Source: DASYKT01 sp963718105 (lineage in GTDB: Bacteria > Acidobacteriota > Blastocatellia > Pyrinomonadales > Pyrinomonadaceae). From it: a stretch of 64,000 nucleotides of DNA. Positions within the stretch are counted from its first letter, which is position 1; each line of letters starts with the position of its first letter. The position numbers and the translations under genes are program-made. Location of the stretch: contig OY970352.1 in assembly GCA_963718105.1 (NCBI GenBank), positions 1,240,001 through 1,304,000 of the forward strand, given 5' to 3'. Positions 9,057 through 17,361 of the stretch are shown here, piece after piece. The notes under the pieces were generated by a model. That model had not been told where the DNA came from and searched no databases. It was given only the letters and a program-made list of their open reading frames with translations.

Positions 9057-9629
9057 TCAGTGGTCTGTCCGGCACAATCCTACTGCGTGATGAAATCCGT
9101 CCTTGATAATTTCAGCGTCTTCGGGCCGCAAAGCAATGCTGACCGTTCTCTGAAGCTCCGGTTCGCGCGCCCGCAGCCTTTTGACTTCAACGGTCGCTTC
9201 ATCGGCAAAGAGGATCAAATAGGTCGCTTGTTTTTCTCCCCCGACGAGATTAAAAGTGCGCTCGATGGTCAGGTCCGGATCGATTTGCCCGAGGTCGAAT
9301 GTAAAGCGGTCGCGAACCTGGATACTGCCGCTAAATGGAGTAGAAAAATTAGTGTCGTTTAAAATGCTTTCGGTCGAGCGGCCGCTATCCGGCCAGTTCG
9401 CTATCCGCGTCTTTGGTGCTACTTCGCTAGTAAATGTCATCCGGCAGCTATTGAACGACAGATCGAAGACGCTATTTCTGAGGTTGAAATATTTAAATGT
9501 TCCCGCCTTGCGAAGAGAATGGGCGAGCCAGGACTGCGTTTTCAAAAAAGCGGCATCCTTTGCTAAAGGCTTTAATTCCGATCTTTGCGCAAAAGACAAG
9601 GTAGAGGAGAGAAAGACCATCGAGATCAC
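9057..9629 (-). CDS. Secreted paralog F of six-gene array (two-cysteine member, first gene)
   Basis: 190 residues from GTG at 9629. Pattern: LKPLAKDAAFLKTQSWLAHSL, FDLSFNSCRMTF with Cys62, FTFDLGQIDPDLTI, and AEIIKDGFHHAVGLC with Cys186. The signal peptide is short and uncharged if GTG or the ATG at 9620 is used. Reading upstream in frame gives a textbook Lys/Arg n-region, and a perfect AGGAGG lies 7 bases before an ATA codon at 9653-9651, so the true start may be that ATA (see findings). First gene of the leftward array. Unknown function. Confidence 0.8.
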   Translation of the reverse strand: MISMVFLSSTLSFAQRSELKPLAKDAAFLKTQSWLAHSLRKAGTFKYFNLRNSVFDLSFNSCRMTFTSEVAPKTRIANWPDSGRSTESILNDTNFSTPFSGSIQVRDRFTFDLGQIDPDLTIERTFNLVGGEKQATYLILFADEATVEVKRLRAREPELQRTVSIALRPEDAEIIKDGFHHAVGLCRTDH

Positions 9630-9650
9630 GGTAGAAAGTGTTCTGGTTTT

Positions 9651-9666
9651 TATGATCGTGCCTCCT
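9651..9666 (-). promoter_or_regulatory. Ribosome-binding site with candidate ATA start for paralog F
   Basis: On the minus strand AAGGAGG (9667-9661) is followed after 7 bases by ATA AAA ACC AGA (from 9653). A start here would add the eight residues before GTG and give the signal peptide a positive n-region; the sequence would be an ordinary start if ATA were ATG. Confidence 0.45.
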
Positions 9667-9793
9667 TTTTTGCTTATTTAATGCCGGTGTAAAACAGTTA
9701 TTTATGCGTCGATAATTTTTTCTGATATTAGCACGGCCGCAGGTGATTTTCCAACAGAAATTTGAGGCCCTAAAAAGAGGAGGAAATTTACAG

Positions 9794-9865
9794 TGTCAGT
9801 AGCCCAAGCGTTAGCGCGGGCGCGGCTTTTGCATTGCGGCCTCCCTCACGGTCGGGCTACTGACA
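9794..9865. repeat. R7-family palindromic repeat
   Basis: Perfect 12-base outer arms TGTCAGTAGCCC and GGGCTACTGACA, with GC-rich interior. Partial R7 arms recur near 10440, 14761, 27981, 41600-41680 and 49960-49991, sometimes inside R1 elements. Confidence 0.8.
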
Positions 9866-9891
9866 CATCATTTTTCGTTGGTGCCTTCAAC

Positions 9892-10374
9892 TCAAATTAG
9901 GACACTACTCAGCAGCACGACCGCGGTTGCTTTGATGGCCCTGCTTTCGCCTACCTCGCCCAAACCTTCACCGGTTTTGGCTTTGACGCTAACCTGCGAT
10001 AATTCGATTCCCAGAGCCTTTGCCAGGTTGCCGCGCATCGCTTCGATATAGGGTTTTAGTTTTGGCGTTTCAAGGCCGATGACCGAGTCTAGATTGGCCA
10101 CTGAATAACCGCGCTCTTTTACTATTCGTGCGGCTTCGGCCAGAAAAACAAAACTGTCGGCGTTTTTCCAGCGCGGATCCGTATCCGGAAAGTGCGAACC
10201 GATGTCGCCCAGCGCCAAAGCTCCCAGCAGCGCATCAGTCACCGCATGGGCCAGCGCATCGGCATCCGAGTGCCCCACCGCGCCAAGCTCGGATTCAACC
10301 CGCACGCCGCCAAGTATCAGCGGCCGCCCCGCCTCCAAACGATGAATGTCATTTCCGAATCCGATGCGAAACAT
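9892..10374 (-). CDS. ispF: 2-C-methyl-D-erythritol 2,4-cyclodiphosphate synthase
   Basis: 160 residues, full length. Converts CDP-methylerythritol 2-phosphate to the cyclic diphosphate in the MEP isoprenoid pathway. Metal-binding residues are visible in GFGNDIHRLE (Asp9, His11) and VGHSDADALAHAVTDAL; GDIGSHFPDTDPRW, and the C-terminal KTGEGLGEVGES closes the active site. It lies immediately downstream of ispD on the same strand, separated only by an R1 repeat, so the two consecutive-pathway enzymes were probably one operon. Confidence 0.96.
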   Translation of the reverse strand: MFRIGFGNDIHRLEAGRPLILGGVRVESELGAVGHSDADALAHAVTDALLGALALGDIGSHFPDTDPRWKNADSFVFLAEAARIVKERGYSVANLDSVIGLETPKLKPYIEAMRGNLAKALGIELSQVSVKAKTGEGLGEVGESRAIKATAVVLLSSVLI

Positions 10375-10382
10375 AAAGTTTT

Positions 10383-10501
10383 ATGGAGCGCGGGCATCTT
10401 GCCCGCAACGGATGCTTTGCATCCGAACGCATCGCCTGACGGCGACGCTACTGACATTTTCGCGCGGAGCGCTCATTGCGGGCAGGATGCCCGCGCTCCA
10501 T
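10383..10501. repeat. R1-family palindromic repeat with internal R7 arm
   Basis: Arms ATGGAGCGCGGGCATC and GATGCCCGCGCTCCAT; the loop carries CGATGC...GCTACTGACA, part of family R7. It fills the ispD-ispF gap and ends two bases from the ispD stop codon. Confidence 0.88.
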
Positions 10502-10503
10502 GT

Positions 10504-11190
10504 TTATTGCCTCATCAAAAATTCCGCCAGTGCCAGGTCGTCCGGCGTAGTGATCTTGATATTCGCTGCGCTGCCTTCAACAAAAGTAACGGGGTAACCC
10601 GCCTTTTCTACCAGGTAGCTTTCGTCGGTCGCGGCGGAGATGGCCTCCGACATTTCTGCCGCCATCTCATAGGCCTTTTTTAATATCTCGTAGCGAAAAC
10701 ATTGGGGCGTCAGCGCTCGTCGCAGGGAATTGCGGTCGATCGTTCGCACTATCTCACCGCCGGAAACTGATTTGATAGTATCGGTCACGGGAGCGGTCAA
10801 AACGGCGGCACCGGTCTCTTCGGCTTTTTTAATCGTTTCGGCGATCTCATCCGGTGAAACGAGCGGACGCGCGCCATCGTGAACCGCAACAATATTAGCC
10901 GTTTCCGCTCGCACGGCTTTTAATCCATTTAAAACAGATTCGGCGCGGCTTACGCCCCCGCCGATGATCTGGGTTAATTTTTTGAGAGGGAATTTCCGCG
11001 CTGCTTCGATGAAGGTTGCCTTATGCTCAGCAGGCAAAACCAGTATTAGCTCGTCCACTAAGGGACAAGCTTCAAATCGCAGCATTGTGTGAATGACAAC
11101 CGGTTTGCCAAGGAGTTCGAGGAATTGTTTGGGAGTGTTTCCGCCAAAGCGTTCACTCCTGCCGGCGGCGACGATGATCGCAATGTTCAT
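10504..11190 (-). CDS. ispD: 2-C-methyl-D-erythritol 4-phosphate cytidylyltransferase
   Basis: 228 residues. Transfers CMP to methylerythritol phosphate, the third MEP-pathway step. The N-terminal nucleotide-binding loop IVAAGRSERFGGNTPKQF is canonical; also VAVHDGARPLV, the Thr/Arg region LTAPVTDTIKSV and TPQCFRYEILKKAY. A six-base gap separates it from the upstream YacL-like gene and ispF follows, matching the yacL-ispD-ispF order known from Firmicutes. Confidence 0.95.
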   Translation of the reverse strand: MNIAIIVAAGRSERFGGNTPKQFLELLGKPVVIHTMLRFEACPLVDELILVLPAEHKATFIEAARKFPLKKLTQIIGGGVSRAESVLNGLKAVRAETANIVAVHDGARPLVSPDEIAETIKKAEETGAAVLTAPVTDTIKSVSGGEIVRTIDRNSLRRALTPQCFRYEILKKAYEMAAEMSEAISAATDESYLVEKAGYPVTFVEGSAANIKITTPDDLALAEFLMRQ

Positions 11191-11196
11191 CTCGCG

Positions 11197-12369
11197 CTAC
11201 CTGTCGTACTCTTCCTCTTCCACTCTGATCGACGTAACTTCGGTACGCAGATCGCGATAGGCTTTGCGCATCAATGGGGGACGCGATTCGTGAATATTAA
11301 TATTGCCATTCGGGTCGGTCGCATCTTCCCAAAGCTTGCCAAAGATCATTTTGCCGGCAGTGGTTTGCAGCACGCTGGTCACCGCTACATCGGCATTCTT
11401 TCCTATCAGCCGGCGGGCATTATCGACCACGACCATTGTGCCGTCGTCTAGATAAGCCACGCCCTGGTTGTATTCTTTTCCTTCTTTTAAGATAAAGACC
11501 TTCATCGCTTCACCCGGCAGAACGACGGGTTTTAACGCATTGGCGAGTTCGTTGATGTTTAAAACGGACACGCCGCGCAGTTGCGAAACCTTATTGAGGT
11601 TGAAATCGTTGGTGACGATCACGGCCTCAAGCTGTTTGCCAAGCTCGATGAGTTTCAGGTCCACTTCTTTCACCTGCGGAAAGTCGGTTTCCACGATCTG
11701 GATATCCAGCTTGCTGTTATTGCGCAAGCGCTGCAGCATATCCAGGCCCCTTCGTCCGCGCTGGCGCTTGGACGAATCCGGCGAATCAGCCACTTGTTGA
11801 AGTTCGCGCAGAATGAATTGCGGGATAATGAGCGTGCCCCCCAGGAAGCCGGTTTCGGCTACATCGGCAATGCGCCCGTCGATGATCACGGAAGTATCGA
11901 GGATCTTGTAATCCCGCTTGCCGGTCTTATCGGCAAAAACTCCGCCCAGCGCAGAAAGGTCGATGTACTCGCCCTTGGCCGCGCCGACCATCAAACCCAC
12001 ATAACCCATAAAGAAAGCCATCGCCAGCGTCAGGAACAATTTCATTTCCCCGGCCAGCGCCGAGGTCTCCTGCAAAATGATCAGCAGGCCAAGCAGAAAT
12101 GCTCCCAGCAAACCCAAAATAGAACCGGCGGCGGCCCCGATCAGGGTCTTGATACTGGCATGACGTACGCGAATTTCGAAGAGGATGATAAACGAGGAAA
12201 TGACCGCGCCGAGAACCGCCGAAGCGAGTTTTCTCTGCATCGGGTCAAAGCCTTCCAACAGGGTGGTTTTCTCCAGCGGATTCAACAGATAACCCGCCAG
12301 AGCTAGAAGAAGGATGAATGCTATTCTAATTATGAGAGCGTCGAATCTCATACGAGGCGATTTTAACAT
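11197..12369 (-). CDS. YacL-like membrane PIN/TRAM domain protein
   Basis: 390 residues. Four N-terminal membrane segments (about 10-27, 43-63, 73-98, 107-130) precede a PIN-like nuclease domain with its acidic residues in KILDTSVIIDG, the Glu of FILRELQQVADS and VTNDFNL. A TRAM-like beta domain (EGKEYNQGVAYLDDGTMVVV) closes the protein. The family is conserved but its substrate is not firmly known; RNA binding or cleavage is inferred from the domains. The start at 12369 adds six residues over an internal ATG at 12351. Upstream partner of ispD. Confidence 0.9.
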   Translation of the reverse strand: MLKSPRMRFDALIIRIAFILLLALAGYLLNPLEKTTLLEGFDPMQRKLASAVLGAVISSFIILFEIRVRHASIKTLIGAAAGSILGLLGAFLLGLLIILQETSALAGEMKLFLTLAMAFFMGYVGLMVGAAKGEYIDLSALGGVFADKTGKRDYKILDTSVIIDGRIADVAETGFLGGTLIIPQFILRELQQVADSPDSSKRQRGRRGLDMLQRLRNNSKLDIQIVETDFPQVKEVDLKLIELGKQLEAVIVTNDFNLNKVSQLRGVSVLNINELANALKPVVLPGEAMKVFILKEGKEYNQGVAYLDDGTMVVVDNARRLIGKNADVAVTSVLQTTAGKMIFGKLWEDATDPNGNINIHESRPPLMRKAYRDLRTEVTSIRVEEEEYDR

Positions 12370-12475
12370 TGATTTAAGATAAACGTTAGCAAAAAAATTG
12401 GTTTTTTAACGGAATTTAACCCGTATTGGAAGATATATTTAAACCACGCCGGATTCAGGTAATTCTTTAGCGTTC

Positions 12476-12536
12476 TGAGTCCCGCCTTTAGGCGGCTTCC
12501 TATTGTTGATCAAAAGCCGCCTAAAGGCGGGACTCA
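12476..12536. repeat. R6-family palindromic repeat
   Basis: GAGTCCCGCCTTTAGGCGGCTT and its reverse complement AAGCCGCCTAAAGGCGGGACTC around a short spacer. A single arm recurs at 56283-56305. Confidence 0.85.
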
Positions 12537-12541
12537 AAACT

Positions 12542-13159
12542 CTATCCCCGAAACGCCGAAAGTTCCGAGCGAAGCCGGGCAATAACTCTATCCGCTTCGG
12601 CTTCGTGTCCTATTTGAACGGGAACGCGCCATTCGGCTTCATCGCGCTGCGGGGTGTTTTTGCTGGGAATAAAGGTGATGAATTTGAGTTCCAGAATTTC
12701 GATTTTCTTTAGCGGATCGACGGAAACGCTTTTTCGTTCGGCGCCAAGAAATTGCCAGCCTGAGGACTCGCCGTAATTCCAATTGAAATTAACGCCGTTA
12801 ATATTGAGTCCATCGATGGTAATAAGGGCTTCTCCGGTATTTGTGCCAAGCCGCTCGATCTTCTCTTTTCGCATTCGCAGGATAATGAACCCAACGACAA
12901 GGCAGATCGCCGCAATAAAGCCGATGCCAAAAGCCGGCCCCCAGATACTCGAATCAAATTTTCGCGTGACTAAAAATGGAATGACCGAAAAAAGCGTGAT
13001 AAGAACTACCGCGCAGATGATAGTGCCGATAATGAAAAGTTTCGCCGACTTGACGCTTTTCCTGTATATTCCCGATTCGTACCTGACAAAATCGCGCCAC
13101 AATTCCGGCTCGTAACGCCAGCGCGCCAGGATTTCCGGGGATGCAGATGATTGCGACAT
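12542..13159 (-). CDS. Two-TM membrane protein, unknown function
   Basis: 205 residues. Hydrophilic N-terminus with Trp-rich RWRYEPELWRDFVRYE, two membrane helices (about 41-65 and 73-95), then a cytoplasmic or periplasmic beta-rich domain of about 110 residues (LITIDGLNINGVNFNW, KIEILELKFITFIPSK). The arrangement resembles small two-helix proteins with a PH-like C-terminal domain, but I do not recognise a named family. Leftward; its stop codon lies five bases from an R6 repeat. The divergent radA starts 230 bp away. Confidence 0.8.
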   Translation of the reverse strand: MSQSSASPEILARWRYEPELWRDFVRYESGIYRKSVKSAKLFIIGTIICAVVLITLFSVIPFLVTRKFDSSIWGPAFGIGFIAAICLVVGFIILRMRKEKIERLGTNTGEALITIDGLNINGVNFNWNYGESSGWQFLGAERKSVSVDPLKKIEILELKFITFIPSKNTPQRDEAEWRVPVQIGHEAEADRVIARLRSELSAFRG

Positions 13160-13192
13160 ATTATTAATAAAACTTACCGATACAGGTCACCG

Positions 13193-13297
13193 GAGCGGGC
13201 GCAAGCGGCCCTTCCGGACTGCGAATTTATCGACTTTGATATTTACCCTTCAAGATAAGTACCTCTCAGGTCAGGAAAGGGTTGCTTGCGCCCGCTC
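13193..13297. repeat. R3-family palindromic repeat
   Basis: Arms GAGCGGGCGCAAGC and GCTTGCGCCCGCTC, with inner CCCTTCC and GGAAAGGG and an AT-rich loop. Further copies at 21345-21450 and 56130-56233 and a half copy near 43830. Confidence 0.87.
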
Positions 13298-13386
13298 TTA
13301 AAAGTGTCCAAGCTACGATATATAAATTTTCAGAAGGCGGCAATTGCCCAACTTCCGTCCCTTAGGTATCCTTGAAATCTCAAACA

Positions 13387-14760
13387 ATGGCAAAAGCACC
13401 TGCAACAGTATACGTCTGCCAGAATTGCGGCCACCAGGAGCGAAAATGGCTGGGCAAATGCCCGTCCTGCAACGAGTGGAACACGCTGGCCGAAGAAAAA
13501 TTTCGCGACTATGGCAAGGCGAATCTGCGCGCTGTTTCGGCCTTTGCGCTGCGCGAGGTCAAACCGGTCATTTACGGCGAGATCGAGTCGCAGAATGAGA
13601 TCCGCGTTTCCTGCGGGATCGAAGAATTTGACCGGGTGCTGGGCGGGGGGATCGTGCCCGGCTCGCTGGTGCTGATCGGTGGGGAACCGGGCATCGGCAA
13701 ATCCACGCTGGTGGCGCAGGCCGCGGATAAATTAAGCAACGCCGGACGCAAAGTTCTCTATATCAGCGGCGAAGAATCCGAACGCCAGATAAAGATGCGC
13801 GGCGAGCGGCTCGGCCTGACTGCCGAAAATCTATATCTTTTGCCGGAAACCAACCTGGAAAACATTCTTGCCGAAACCGATAAGCTCAAACCCGACGTGG
13901 TGATCGTCGATTCGATCCAGACCGTTTTTTCGATGAAGGTCGAATCTGCGCCCGGCTCTGTCTCGCAGGTGCGCGAATCGGCGGCGCAGTTTCTGATGCT
14001 GGCAAAGACCACCGGCATCGCCGTTTTTCTCATCGGGCACGTTACCAAGGAAGGCTCGCTCGCAGGGCCCAAGACGCTTGAACACATCGTCGATACCGTG
14101 CTTTATTTCGAAGGCGAGCGTCACCACAATCATCGCATCATCCGCGCGGCGAAAAACCGTTTTGGCGCCGCTAACGAAATCGGCGTTTTTGAAATGACCG
14201 GCAAAGGGTTGGTCACCGTCGCCAATCCGTCGGAGATGTTTTTGCAGGAGCGCCCGGAATCGGTCGCCGGTTCTGCTGTTACCGTTACGATGGAAGGCAC
14301 CCGGCCGATGCTGGTCGAAATTCAAGCTCTCGTGTCGAGCACGAAATTCGGCACCGGGCGGCGGATGACGCAGGGTTTTGATCAAAACCGCACCTCGCTT
14401 TTGATAGCCGTGCTGGAAAAACGGCTCGGATTCAATCTCAGTCAGGAAGATGTTTTCGTCAATGTGGCGGGCGGCCTGGAAGTGGACGAGCCGGCGGTCG
14501 ATCTGGGCGTCATCGCCGCGATCGCTTCGAGCTACCGTAATTTGGTTATCGATGCCGACACGGTCGTCTTTGGCGAGGTCGGCCTGACGGGCGAAGTGCG
14601 CGGCAGTATGCAGGCGCAGGTCCGCGCGCGAGAGGCGCAGGCGCTCGGCTTCAAACGCCTGATATTACCCGCTTCGAATAAAACCGGGCTCGAGAAGCTT
14701 CTGGGCTTGCGCGTGATAGGTGTAAAATCGGTCGAGGAAGCGCTCGAGGCACTGTTCTAG
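13387..14760 (+). CDS. radA: DNA repair protein RadA
   Basis: About 457 residues from ATG 13387; an in-frame TTG 15 bases upstream has a weak AGG before it, but the MAKAPATVYVCQNCG start matches the family. Zinc finger CxxC...CxxC at residues about 10-27, RecA-like core with Walker A GGEPGIGKST (about 97), RadA-specific KNRFG (about 256), and a Lon-like C-terminal domain (VFVNVAGGLEVDEPA, GEVGLTGEVRG). Branch migration helicase in recombinational repair. It stands divergent from yacL-like/ispD/ispF, which in Firmicutes are its same-strand neighbours; disA is absent. Confidence 0.96.
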   Translation: MAKAPATVYVCQNCGHQERKWLGKCPSCNEWNTLAEEKFRDYGKANLRAVSAFALREVKPVIYGEIESQNEIRVSCGIEEFDRVLGGGIVPGSLVLIGGEPGIGKSTLVAQAADKLSNAGRKVLYISGEESERQIKMRGERLGLTAENLYLLPETNLENILAETDKLKPDVVIVDSIQTVFSMKVESAPGSVSQVRESAAQFLMLAKTTGIAVFLIGHVTKEGSLAGPKTLEHIVDTVLYFEGERHHNHRIIRAAKNRFGAANEIGVFEMTGKGLVTVANPSEMFLQERPESVAGSAVTVTMEGTRPMLVEIQALVSSTKFGTGRRMTQGFDQNRTSLLIAVLEKRLGFNLSQEDVFVNVAGGLEVDEPAVDLGVIAAIASSYRNLVIDADTVVFGEVGLTGEVRGSMQAQVRAREAQALGFKRLILPASNKTGLEKLLGLRVIGVKSVEEALEALF

Positions 14761-14832
14761 TCAGTAGCGTCACCATGAGGCGATGCGTTCGGATGCAAAG
14801 CACCCGTTGCGGGCAAGATGCCCGCGCTCCAT
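14761..14832. repeat. Hybrid R7/R1 repeat, half element
   Basis: Begins immediately after the radA stop with TCAGTAGCGTCACC and CGATGCG (R7-like), then ends with the R1 right arm GCGGGCAAGATGCCCGCGCT. The next start codon follows four bases later. Confidence 0.75.
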
Positions 14833-14835
14833 ATT

Positions 14836-15033
14836 ATGCACACTTGTCCAAAATGCGGCGGCGTGAAATTCAAGCGTTGGGACGAACTAGACGACGAGCA
14901 GAAAATGATCGTCGAGCGGCTGCCGGCCTCGGCTGAGTTTTCGCTTGAGCATCGTAAAAAATACAGCCGCTGGTGCGTAAGATGTTTTTTTGAGGAAATG
15001 GATGTAGCGCCGGCGTCTCGCCGGCTGTCCTGA
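14836..15033 (+). CDS. Small zinc-ribbon protein with repeat-derived tail
   Basis: 65 residues. HTCPKCGG near the N-terminus and WCVRCF near residue 50 give a CxxC...CxxC zinc site around a charged helical middle (ELDDEQKMIVERL). The last ten residues (DVAPASRRLS) and the stop codon are encoded by the left arm of an R2 repeat, so the original C-terminus has been replaced or extended. The start lies just after an R1 arm, without a Shine-Dalgarno. Likely a cytoplasmic metal-binding protein of unknown role; probably genuine because the cysteine spacing is ordered. Confidence 0.65.
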   Translation: MHTCPKCGGVKFKRWDELDDEQKMIVERLPASAEFSLEHRKKYSRWCVRCFFEEMDVAPASRRLS

Positions 15034-15099
15034 AGGCTTCCCGCCTTCAGTTTATTATAATTTTGCGCGGGCGAGACGCCCACGCCACAGCCCGACTAG
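15004..15099. repeat. R2-family palindromic repeat
   Basis: Left part TGTAGCGCCGGCGTCTCGCC, an inner hairpin CTGAAGG...CCTTCAG, and a right part GGGCGAGACGCCC. Overlaps the 3' end of the zinc-ribbon gene. Confidence 0.8.
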
Positions 15100-15126
15100 C
15101 CGATGCGACGCGGGCGATACCGGAAC

Positions 15127-16782
15127 ATGATCACTTCACAAGCAAAAGAAAATTCTATCCTGTCATTTGCTGACATCCCGCACCAGTCCAAATTGTTTCT
15201 GGACTATCTCAAAGATCCGCAAGAGCTGAAAAAATTCTACCCCGGCGCGGTGGGCGATATCGATAAGATCGCCGAAAGAAAAAATGAAGTTTTGGAAAAT
15301 TACGAGGTTGACAGAGAAGCGCTGTGCGATGCATTGAAAGAAATAAACGAAGCTTGCGGGTGTACGGCGCAGACGCTCGGTGCTATCGAACGTCTGCGGG
15401 AAAAAGACACCGTTGCCGTTGTCACCGGCCAGCAAGCCGGTTTGTTCTCCGGCCCTCTCTACACCGTTTTCAAAGCCATCTCCGCCATCAAACTCTCTGA
15501 AAAATTGGGCCGCGAAGGCACAAAAGCCGTTCCCGTTTTCTGGATCGCCGAAGAAGATCACGATTTCGCGGAGGTCAATCACACCTATGTTATTGATCGA
15601 GAAAGCAAGCAGGCTAAAATTGAAAACACGCCCGCGGGTTATCAAGAGGGAATTCCGGTAGCAGATGTAAAGCTCGATGAAAGCATCAAAAAAACTCTGG
15701 AAGAATTACTTCACAGGCTGCCGCAAAATGAATTTACCGTCGAGCTGAAAGAATTATTAGAAGCCGCCTATCAACCGGGCGTTTCCTATAGCACGGCTTT
15801 TGGGAAATTGCTGGTGCGCCTGTTTGGTGAGTACGGCTTGATAATTTTTCAGCCGATGCACCCCGCGCTGAAAAAACTGGCGGCACCTCTTACCGCAAAA
15901 GCTGTCGAGAAATGGGAAGAGATAAATTCCACTCTGCTCGCCCGGACAAAAGAGCTGGAAAGCGCCGGTTACGGCGCGCAGGTGCTGGTCGAAGAAAAAA
16001 GTTTTCCTTTCTTTTATTTCAGTGATCACGGGGATCAAGGAATGCGGGAAAAGATAAAAGTTGAAAATGGAAATTTGAAGATCGGAAATAAGGAAATTTC
16101 ATTAGACGAAGCCAGGACGCTCGCGTTTGATTCCCCGGAAAAATTCAGCCCCAACGCGCTGCTTCGCCCGGTCATTCAGGATTATCTGCTGCCCGTGCTG
16201 TGCTATTTCGGCGGGGGCGCGGAAATTTCCTATTTTGCGCAGAATTCTGAGATCTATCGTGTTCTGGAAAGACCCTATACGCCTATATTTCATCGCTTTA
16301 CCGCCACCATTGTGGAGCCGCACGTAAAACGCACTCTGGAAAAGTACGGCCTGACTTTGGCTGATTTTTTTGATGAGGCGGACGCACTTTTCGGCCGCAT
16401 AACCGAAAGGTTTTTGAACAAGAAAACTGCCGCGGATTTTGCCGATGCGGAAGAGATCGTGAATGCTCAGATGAACCGCCTTGAGCAGTCTCTGCTCAGG
16501 ATCGACCCGACCCTGGCGGAATCCGTCGCCAAGCGCAGGAAAAAAGTGATGTATCATATCGCCGCGCTGCGCAAAAAATTTCACCGCGCCCAGGTGGAAA
16601 AAGACGAAACCGTGCGGCGCAGGTTAGAGGCTGCAAAAAACGCCCTTTATCCGCAGAAAGCTTTGCAGGAACGCAGCACGAGTTTTATTTCGCTCGCCGC
16701 GCGGCATGGAACGGCTTTGATAGACCGGATCTATCAAAGCGCTGAGATCGAGGGAAAGAGGCATCAGATAATTTCGATCTGA
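15127..16782 (+). CDS. bshC: Bacillithiol biosynthesis cysteine-adding enzyme BshC
   Basis: 551 residues from ATG 15127 (an upstream in-frame ATG at 15103 lies in a region lacking coding character). Putative cysteine ligase completing bacillithiol from GlcN-malate. Hallmarks: VVTGQQAGLFSGPLYT, AVPVFWIAEEDHDFAEVNH, YSTAFGKLL, and a C-terminal coiled coil (RKKVMYHIAALRKKFHRAQ). Length is typical. Presence of BshC implies bacillithiol as a low-molecular-weight thiol; bshA and bshB are not in the window. A small membrane-protein gene follows 12 bp downstream. Confidence 0.93.
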   Translation: MITSQAKENSILSFADIPHQSKLFLDYLKDPQELKKFYPGAVGDIDKIAERKNEVLENYEVDREALCDALKEINEACGCTAQTLGAIERLREKDTVAVVTGQQAGLFSGPLYTVFKAISAIKLSEKLGREGTKAVPVFWIAEEDHDFAEVNHTYVIDRESKQAKIENTPAGYQEGIPVADVKLDESIKKTLEELLHRLPQNEFTVELKELLEAAYQPGVSYSTAFGKLLVRLFGEYGLIIFQPMHPALKKLAAPLTAKAVEKWEEINSTLLARTKELESAGYGAQVLVEEKSFPFFYFSDHGDQGMREKIKVENGNLKIGNKEISLDEARTLAFDSPEKFSPNALLRPVIQDYLLPVLCYFGGGAEISYFAQNSEIYRVLERPYTPIFHRFTATIVEPHVKRTLEKYGLTLADFFDEADALFGRITERFLNKKTAADFADAEEIVNAQMNRLEQSLLRIDPTLAESVAKRRKKVMYHIAALRKKFHRAQVEKDETVRRRLEAAKNALYPQKALQERSTSFISLAARHGTALIDRIYQSAEIEGKRHQIISI

Positions 16783-16794
16783 CAAACGGGAAAT

Positions 16795-17160
16795 ATGGCT
16801 TATGTAATAGCAGCGACCTTTCTCATCGGCCTTGTCGCCGCGCTGATGGCGTTTCATTTCTTTGACTTTGTGGTCAGGGAACAGCATGACGAGCAGTCTT
16901 TGTTGTGGGACAAAAGCGGGCGGCCGTGGGGATTTTTTTGGGCGCCCGACGGATGGCGGCGCCTCGGATATTTTAACAGGCTGGCAAGCATACGGGCACG
17001 CGGGCGGTGTATTTTTAGCTGGCTGTTTTCCACGCCGGGCTGGGCCAGCCCGGAAGCAAGTCAGAAGCTGAAAAAATTCAGGATCGCGATCGTCGTAATG
17101 CTGATCACATTTATCACTTCCTCTGTGCTGATAATTTTGCGGGCGCCCACATACGCATGA
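16795..17160 (+). CDS. Small two-TM membrane protein
   Basis: 121 residues. Helices at about 3-25 and 97-115 flank a cytoplasmic-like Trp/Arg-rich segment (GRPWGFFWAPDGWRRLGYFN). No family recognised. Probably co-transcribed with bshC (12 bp gap). Its stop codon overlaps an ATG (ATGA) that opens a vestigial copy of the mutL 5' end, so this gene was probably translationally coupled to mutL before the toxin-antitoxin cassette arrived. Confidence 0.75.
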   Translation: MAYVIAATFLIGLVAALMAFHFFDFVVREQHDEQSLLWDKSGRPWGFFWAPDGWRRLGYFNRLASIRARGRCIFSWLFSTPGWASPEASQKLKKFRIAIVVMLITFITSSVLIILRAPTYA

Positions 17161-17222
17161 GTACGATCAAACTATTATCCGATCAGCTTATTAATCAGAT
17201 CACCGCCAGCGGCCGGCATTGA
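17157..17222 (+). pseudogene. Vestigial mutL 5' end
   Basis: A 21-codon reading frame beginning at the ATGA overlap reads MSTIKLLSDQLINQITASG, aligning with the intact mutL start MNSIHLLPDQLINQIAAGE located 636 bp downstream. DNA identity is strongest over CTTAT-AATCAGATC-CCGCC-GCG. It then loses about a dozen bases and stops. HicB/HicA lies between the two copies. Confidence 0.8.
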
Positions 17223-17361
17223 TAAGGCAAAATCCTGAAGTTGGGACGAGCATAGCAAAAGTCTAAAATTCCAGGGCACCATTTTTGTTTGCATTTCATT
17301 GACACTGTTGATTTCATTTGGGATTCTTTATGTAACAGGATAGTTTTTGACAGGTAAATTT

